Below are positions 61,287 through 64,000 of a stretch of DNA of 64,000 nt, piece by piece (the first letter of the stretch is position 1; the number at the start of each line of letters is the position of its first letter). Origin of the DNA: Pseudomonas sediminis (GTDB taxonomy: Bacteria; Pseudomonadota; Gammaproteobacteria; Pseudomonadales; Pseudomonadaceae); assembly GCF_039555755.1 (NCBI RefSeq), contig NZ_CP154631.1, positions 3,534,001 through 3,598,000 on the forward strand. Reading direction: 5' to 3'. A program made the position numbers and the translations under genes. The notes beneath the pieces were generated by a model, which was not told where the DNA came from, searched no databases, and was given only the letters and a program-made list of their open reading frames with translations.

Positions 61287-61535
61287 ATGCAGCCCGTACG
61301 ACTGTGCCTGTTTTCCACCATTCTGCTGACGCCCGCTGCCCTGGCGCACCTACGTGGTTGGCGTCGAGGACCTGCCATTCGCCCCGCACTACTGCCTCGA
61401 TGGCGAAGGTCAGTACCGTGGCTTCGCTCATGAGGTGCTGGATGCCTTCGCCGTCGATAGCGGGGTTAGCCTGAGCTACAAGGCGTTGCCGGTGGATCAG
61501 TTGTTGCCGGCCCTGCAGCGCGGCGAGATCTCCCC
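61287..61535 (+). pseudogene. Broken periplasmic solute-binding protein gene
   Basis: AAGGAGG and ATG at 61287 open a signal peptide (RLCLFSTILLTPAALA), then the frame shifts near 61345: the family sequence TYVVGVEDLPFAPHYCLDGE and HEVLDAFAVDSGVSLSYKALPVDQLLPALQRGE continues one frame over. It is of the SBP type 3 (amino-acid-binding) kind. After about 61535 the sequence turns into an intron fragment, so most of the gene is lost. Both a frameshift and a truncation are present. Confidence 0.8.
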
Positions 61536-61794
61536 AGGTAAGAACGCACTCCTTCTCTGCACAACCGCCGGATCTACGCCACTTAGCCTTGATCACCAGA
61601 GCTTTGCGGTTTCTTGCCCGCTCGCCCTGCTCCATAGCGCCTTCTATCCGGTTCTGGTTCATCGGCTCGCAGATTACGCTCCACGCTTCCTCCCCACGCT
61701 CGGTCACCCTCACGCAGTTGCGCTTCAATTCGTTCGCTGTGATCAACTTACGGCGGGACTTGCACCCGCAGGAGTGCGCCCATGCTGGGCGCAC
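61536..61794 (-). mobile_element. Truncated group II intron, 5' part
   Basis: Read on the minus strand, the sequence starts GTGCGCCCAGCATGGGCGCA and goes on to GCGGGTGCAAGTCCCGCC, the start and early domain I of a bacterial group II intron (GUGYG start). It begins directly after the T run of a terminator hairpin (61798-61833), the target preference of class C introns. Only about 260 bases are left; no maturase gene and no domain V/VI are present. The right limit is approximate. Confidence 0.7.
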
Positions 61795-61796
61795 AA

Positions 61797-61833
61797 GAAA
61801 AAGGGGGAAGGGCGCGAGCGCCATCCCCCTTTT
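61797..61833 (-). terminator. Terminator of the Tsx-like gene
   Basis: Minus-strand hairpin of GGGGG and GGCGC arms (pairs 61825-61829 with 61803-61807, 61818-61822 with 61811-61815) with small internal loops, followed by TTTTTCTT. It is about 50 bases past the stop of the outer-membrane channel gene. Confidence 0.75.
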
Positions 61834-61883
61834 ACCCGGCCGCCGTCCCTACCCGATGTCGGCCAAGTTCGTTGCGACAGCGG

Positions 61884-62744
61884 TCAGAAGTGATACTTGA
61901 CCAGTGCCTGCACGGCGGTCTGGTCAAAACGATCGTCCGACCCATCCACCGGTTTCACGCCGTACTTGGCGCGCCACATGTTGATTTCGGTGCCCACGTA
62001 AAGCTGACGCTCTTTGCCGAACAGGGCCTTGCCCGCATCCCACTTGACCTGGATCGAGGAGCCGACCGAGGTCTGGGTGCCGGCGTCGCGAGACGGCGAG
62101 CGCCAGTCGACGAAGCCGTCGACGAGGAAGTCCTGCTCGCCGAGGCTGAACGGGTAGGCCGCGCTGACGGTCAGCTGGGTCGCGTAGCCGTTGCTATTGC
62201 TGTCGGCGAAGAAGGTGTGGTTGTTGATCTTCACCTGATACAGGTTGGTCTTGAAGTAGGTGAAGCCGGGTACTTCCCAGTCCAGGCCAATACCGTAGAG
62301 GTAGTTCTCGGGGCCAGGGCCACCGTTGCCTTTCTCATAGGTGAAGGCAGCGAAGACGTCCTTGATCGGACCGGCGGCCAGCTTCTGTCCGGTCAGCCAG
62401 CTCAGGCTGACGCGCGGGGAGAACTCCATGTAGTAGAAGGAATCCTTGTCGTGCTGACGGAAGCTGCCGTTGTCGAAGCTGCCGCGCGTCTGCACGTTGT
62501 CTGCGCGGATGTAGTCGAGAAAGTAGAAGATGTCGCCCCAGGCCCAGCCGCTGGCGTGCTCGAAGGTGAAGGTGGTCTGGGTGCGCTGTTCTTCGCCGTT
62601 GAAGTTCATGCGCTGGAAGTTCTCGCCGTACAGGTAGGACAGGCTGTTGTCCTGCCAGTAGAGCAGGTCGCCAGCGAGTGCTTGCTGGCCGGAGAACAAT
62701 CCGGCTGACAGGGCGAGGCAGTGGGGCAGATGCTTGAGTTTCAT
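61884..62744 (-). CDS. Tsx/OmpK-like outer-membrane nucleoside channel
   Basis: Protein of 286 residues with a signal peptide (LPHCLALSAGLFSGQQALAG) and a beta-barrel of the Channel_Tsx family: DLLYWQDNSLSYLYGENF start, alternating aromatic strands, and a C-terminal Phe (ALVKYHF) for barrel assembly. Tsx proteins pass nucleosides and related compounds across the outer membrane. Its place beside an NCS2 purine permease suggests a purine or urate uptake pair. Confidence 0.87.
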   Translation of the reverse strand: MKLKHLPHCLALSAGLFSGQQALAGDLLYWQDNSLSYLYGENFQRMNFNGEEQRTQTTFTFEHASGWAWGDIFYFLDYIRADNVQTRGSFDNGSFRQHDKDSFYYMEFSPRVSLSWLTGQKLAAGPIKDVFAAFTYEKGNGGPGPENYLYGIGLDWEVPGFTYFKTNLYQVKINNHTFFADSNSNGYATQLTVSAAYPFSLGEQDFLVDGFVDWRSPSRDAGTQTSVGSSIQVKWDAGKALFGKERQLYVGTEINMWRAKYGVKPVDGSDDRFDQTAVQALVKYHF

Positions 62745-62820
62745 CGGTTTTCCTTATTGTTGGCGTGCAAGCGTGCGTCTCCCGGCAGCGTGCCGCCGGG
62801 AGTTGGTTCTAAGTCAGGGA

Positions 62821-64000
62821 TCAGCTGGGTCGGGCGGCCGGGTCGAGGTCGCGGCTGAGCGTCTTGAGGCTGTCGTCGTCGCTGGCTACATCGTCCGGGC
62901 GGTTCTGCAGCACGGTGTGCAGGTGCGCCTCGGGGTCGTAGTCGTCTTCCTCGACTTCGTGGTTCTCGTCGGGCAGGAAGATGTTTAGCACGATGGCACT
63001 GAAGGCGCCGATGGTGATGGGCGAGCCGAAGATATTCTTCAGTACGTCCGGCATGTGCGAGAGCACGTCCGGTACGCCGGCCATGCCCAGGCCGAGGCCC
63101 AGGGAAATGGCCACGATCAGCACGTTGCGGCGGTGCAGGCCGGCTTCGCTGAGAATCTTGATGCCGGCCACCGCAACGGTGCCGAACATGATCAGGGTCG
63201 CGCCACCGAGCACGGGCTTGGGCATCATCTGCAACACCGCGCCGACCACCGGGAACAGGCCCAGCAGCACCAGGATGCCGGCGATGTAGAAGCCCACATG
63301 GCGGCTGGCTACGCCCGTGAGCTGAATCACTCCGTTGTTCTGGCTGAAGGTTGTCATCGGCAAGCTGTTGAACATGGCGGCGACTGCCGAGTTGCAGCCG
63401 TCGGCCAGCACCCCTGATTTGATCCGGCGCATGTATACCGGCCCTTTGACCGGCTGCTTGGAGATGATCGAGTTGGCGGTCAGGTCGCCTGCTGTTTCCA
63501 GTGGAGTGATCAGGAAGATCACGGCGATGGGCACGAAGGCGATCCAGTCGAAGCCGAAGCCGTACTTGAATGGCTGCGGCACGCTGATCAGCGGTACCTC
63601 GGCCATGTTGGCGAAGTCCACCCGGCCGGTGAACCAGGCAACGGCGAAGCCCAGGGTCAGGCCGATGATCACGGCAGAAAGGCGCAGCACCTGTGACGAG
63701 GCACGGTTGAGCAGGACGATGGTGCCCAGCACCAGGCCGCCGAGGGCCAGATGGTGCAGGGCGCCGAGATCCGGCGCGCCATAGCCGCCGGCCAGATCGG
63801 TCATGCCCACCTTGATCAGTGACAAGCCCATCAGGCAGATGATGGTGCCGGTGACCACCGGGGTGATGACCTTGCGCAGCTTGTTGATGAATTGGCTGAA
63901 GGCAATCTCGACGAAGGCGGCGCAGAAGCAGATGCCGAACAGTGTGGCGAGTATCTCTTCCTCACTGGCGCCACGCCCCTTGACGATGAAGCCGGCGCTG
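62821..64000 (-). CDS. NCS2 nucleobase/urate permease, C-terminal part (runs off the window)
   Basis: Open from the window end to a stop at 62821; at least 392 residues. The family core is present: FVEIAFSQFINKLRKVITPVVTG, FDWIAFVPIAVIFLITPLETAGDLTANS (signature Glu in the ETAGD motif) and MFNSLPMTTFSQNNGVIQLTGVASRHVG. Eight or more membrane helices are in view, then an acidic tail (HEVEEDDYDPEAH). The SQNNGVIQLTG sequence is that of the xanthine/urate (XanP/UacT) branch. In P. aeruginosa the gene at this place is a purine transporter (PA1507). Confidence 0.93.
   Translation of the reverse strand, partial: SAGFIVKGRGASEEEILATLFGICFCAAFVEIAFSQFINKLRKVITPVVTGTIICLMGLSLIKVGMTDLAGGYGAPDLGALHHLALGGLVLGTIVLLNRASSQVLRLSAVIIGLTLGFAVAWFTGRVDFANMAEVPLISVPQPFKYGFGFDWIAFVPIAVIFLITPLETAGDLTANSIISKQPVKGPVYMRRIKSGVLADGCNSAVAAMFNSLPMTTFSQNNGVIQLTGVASRHVGFYIAGILVLLGLFPVVGAVLQMMPKPVLGGATLIMFGTVAVAGIKILSEAGLHRRNVLIVAISLGLGLGMAGVPDVLSHMPDVLKNIFGSPITIGAFSAIVLNIFLPDENHEVEEDDYDPEAHLHTVLQNRPDDVASDDDSLKTLSRDLDPAARPS

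Noticed and set aside
61261..61824. Minus-strand open frame of 187 codons
   Set aside because: Covers the intron 5' RNA part and the antisense of the broken binding protein; not a protein gene.

Overview
The window is high-GC DNA from a gamma-proteobacterium of the genus Pseudomonas in the broad sense, most like the P. mendocina/oleovorans side of the genus. Evidence is the FleQ/FleSR/RpoN-type flagellar hierarchy, FlhF-FleN-FliA, MotCD, a single-operon system I cytochrome c cluster, and a gene order that matches, from memory, P. aeruginosa PA1095-PA1105 and PA1441-PA1507 joined into one block. I ran no database search; names rest on recognised protein families and motifs.

Region 1 (1-37300) is one large polar-flagellum and chemotaxis cluster on the + strand: fliS (partial), a second fliS, fliT-like, [IS5-family element], fleQ, fleS-fleR, a GIY-YIG ORF, fliEFGHIJ, the hsbA-hsbR-hptB partner-switch cassette, fliK, fliLMNOPQR-flhB, flhA-flhF-fleN-fliA, cheY-cheZ-cheA-cheB, motC-motD, parC-parP-cheW and a DUF2802 gene. 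Sigma54 promoters (GG-N10-GC) are readable ahead of fleS, fliE, fliK, fliL and flhA. FliA (sigma28) promoters are readable ahead of the second fliS and ahead of parP. FleQ starts the cascade, FleSR relays it, FliA drives the late genes, and FlhF/FleN set flagellum place and number. An IS element with an intact target duplication separates fleQ from its likely promoter.

Region 2 (37354-39230, minus strand) is a two-gene pair: a second FliK-like protein and a free-standing FlhB C-terminal domain, translationally coupled.

Region 3 (39434-46897) is the ccmABCDEFGHI cytochrome c maturation operon plus a small lipoprotein gene, almost every junction overlapping. ccmH carries a 147-base in-frame insertion right after its first codon.

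Region 4 (47009-50310, minus strand) holds a DASS-type anion symporter, a voltage-gated-like potassium channel with a zinc ribbon, a small exported protein and a half-length urea-transporter-like protein.

Region 5 (50632-61053) is the glyoxylate/glycerate pathway: gcl, hyi, glxR, glycerate kinase and pyruvate kinase on the minus strand, with a divergent LysR regulator and a GlcG-like gene sharing operator-like dyads. Most gene junctions carry palindromic repeats. A RutR-like TetR gene and moaA follow, divergent around a RutR-like box.

Region 6 (61054-64000) contains a broken solute-binding gene fused to a truncated group II intron lying just behind an intrinsic terminator, a Tsx-like outer-membrane channel, and the C-terminal part of an NCS2 purine permease that runs off the window. 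The window contains no tRNA, rRNA, CRISPR array or prophage that I can see.
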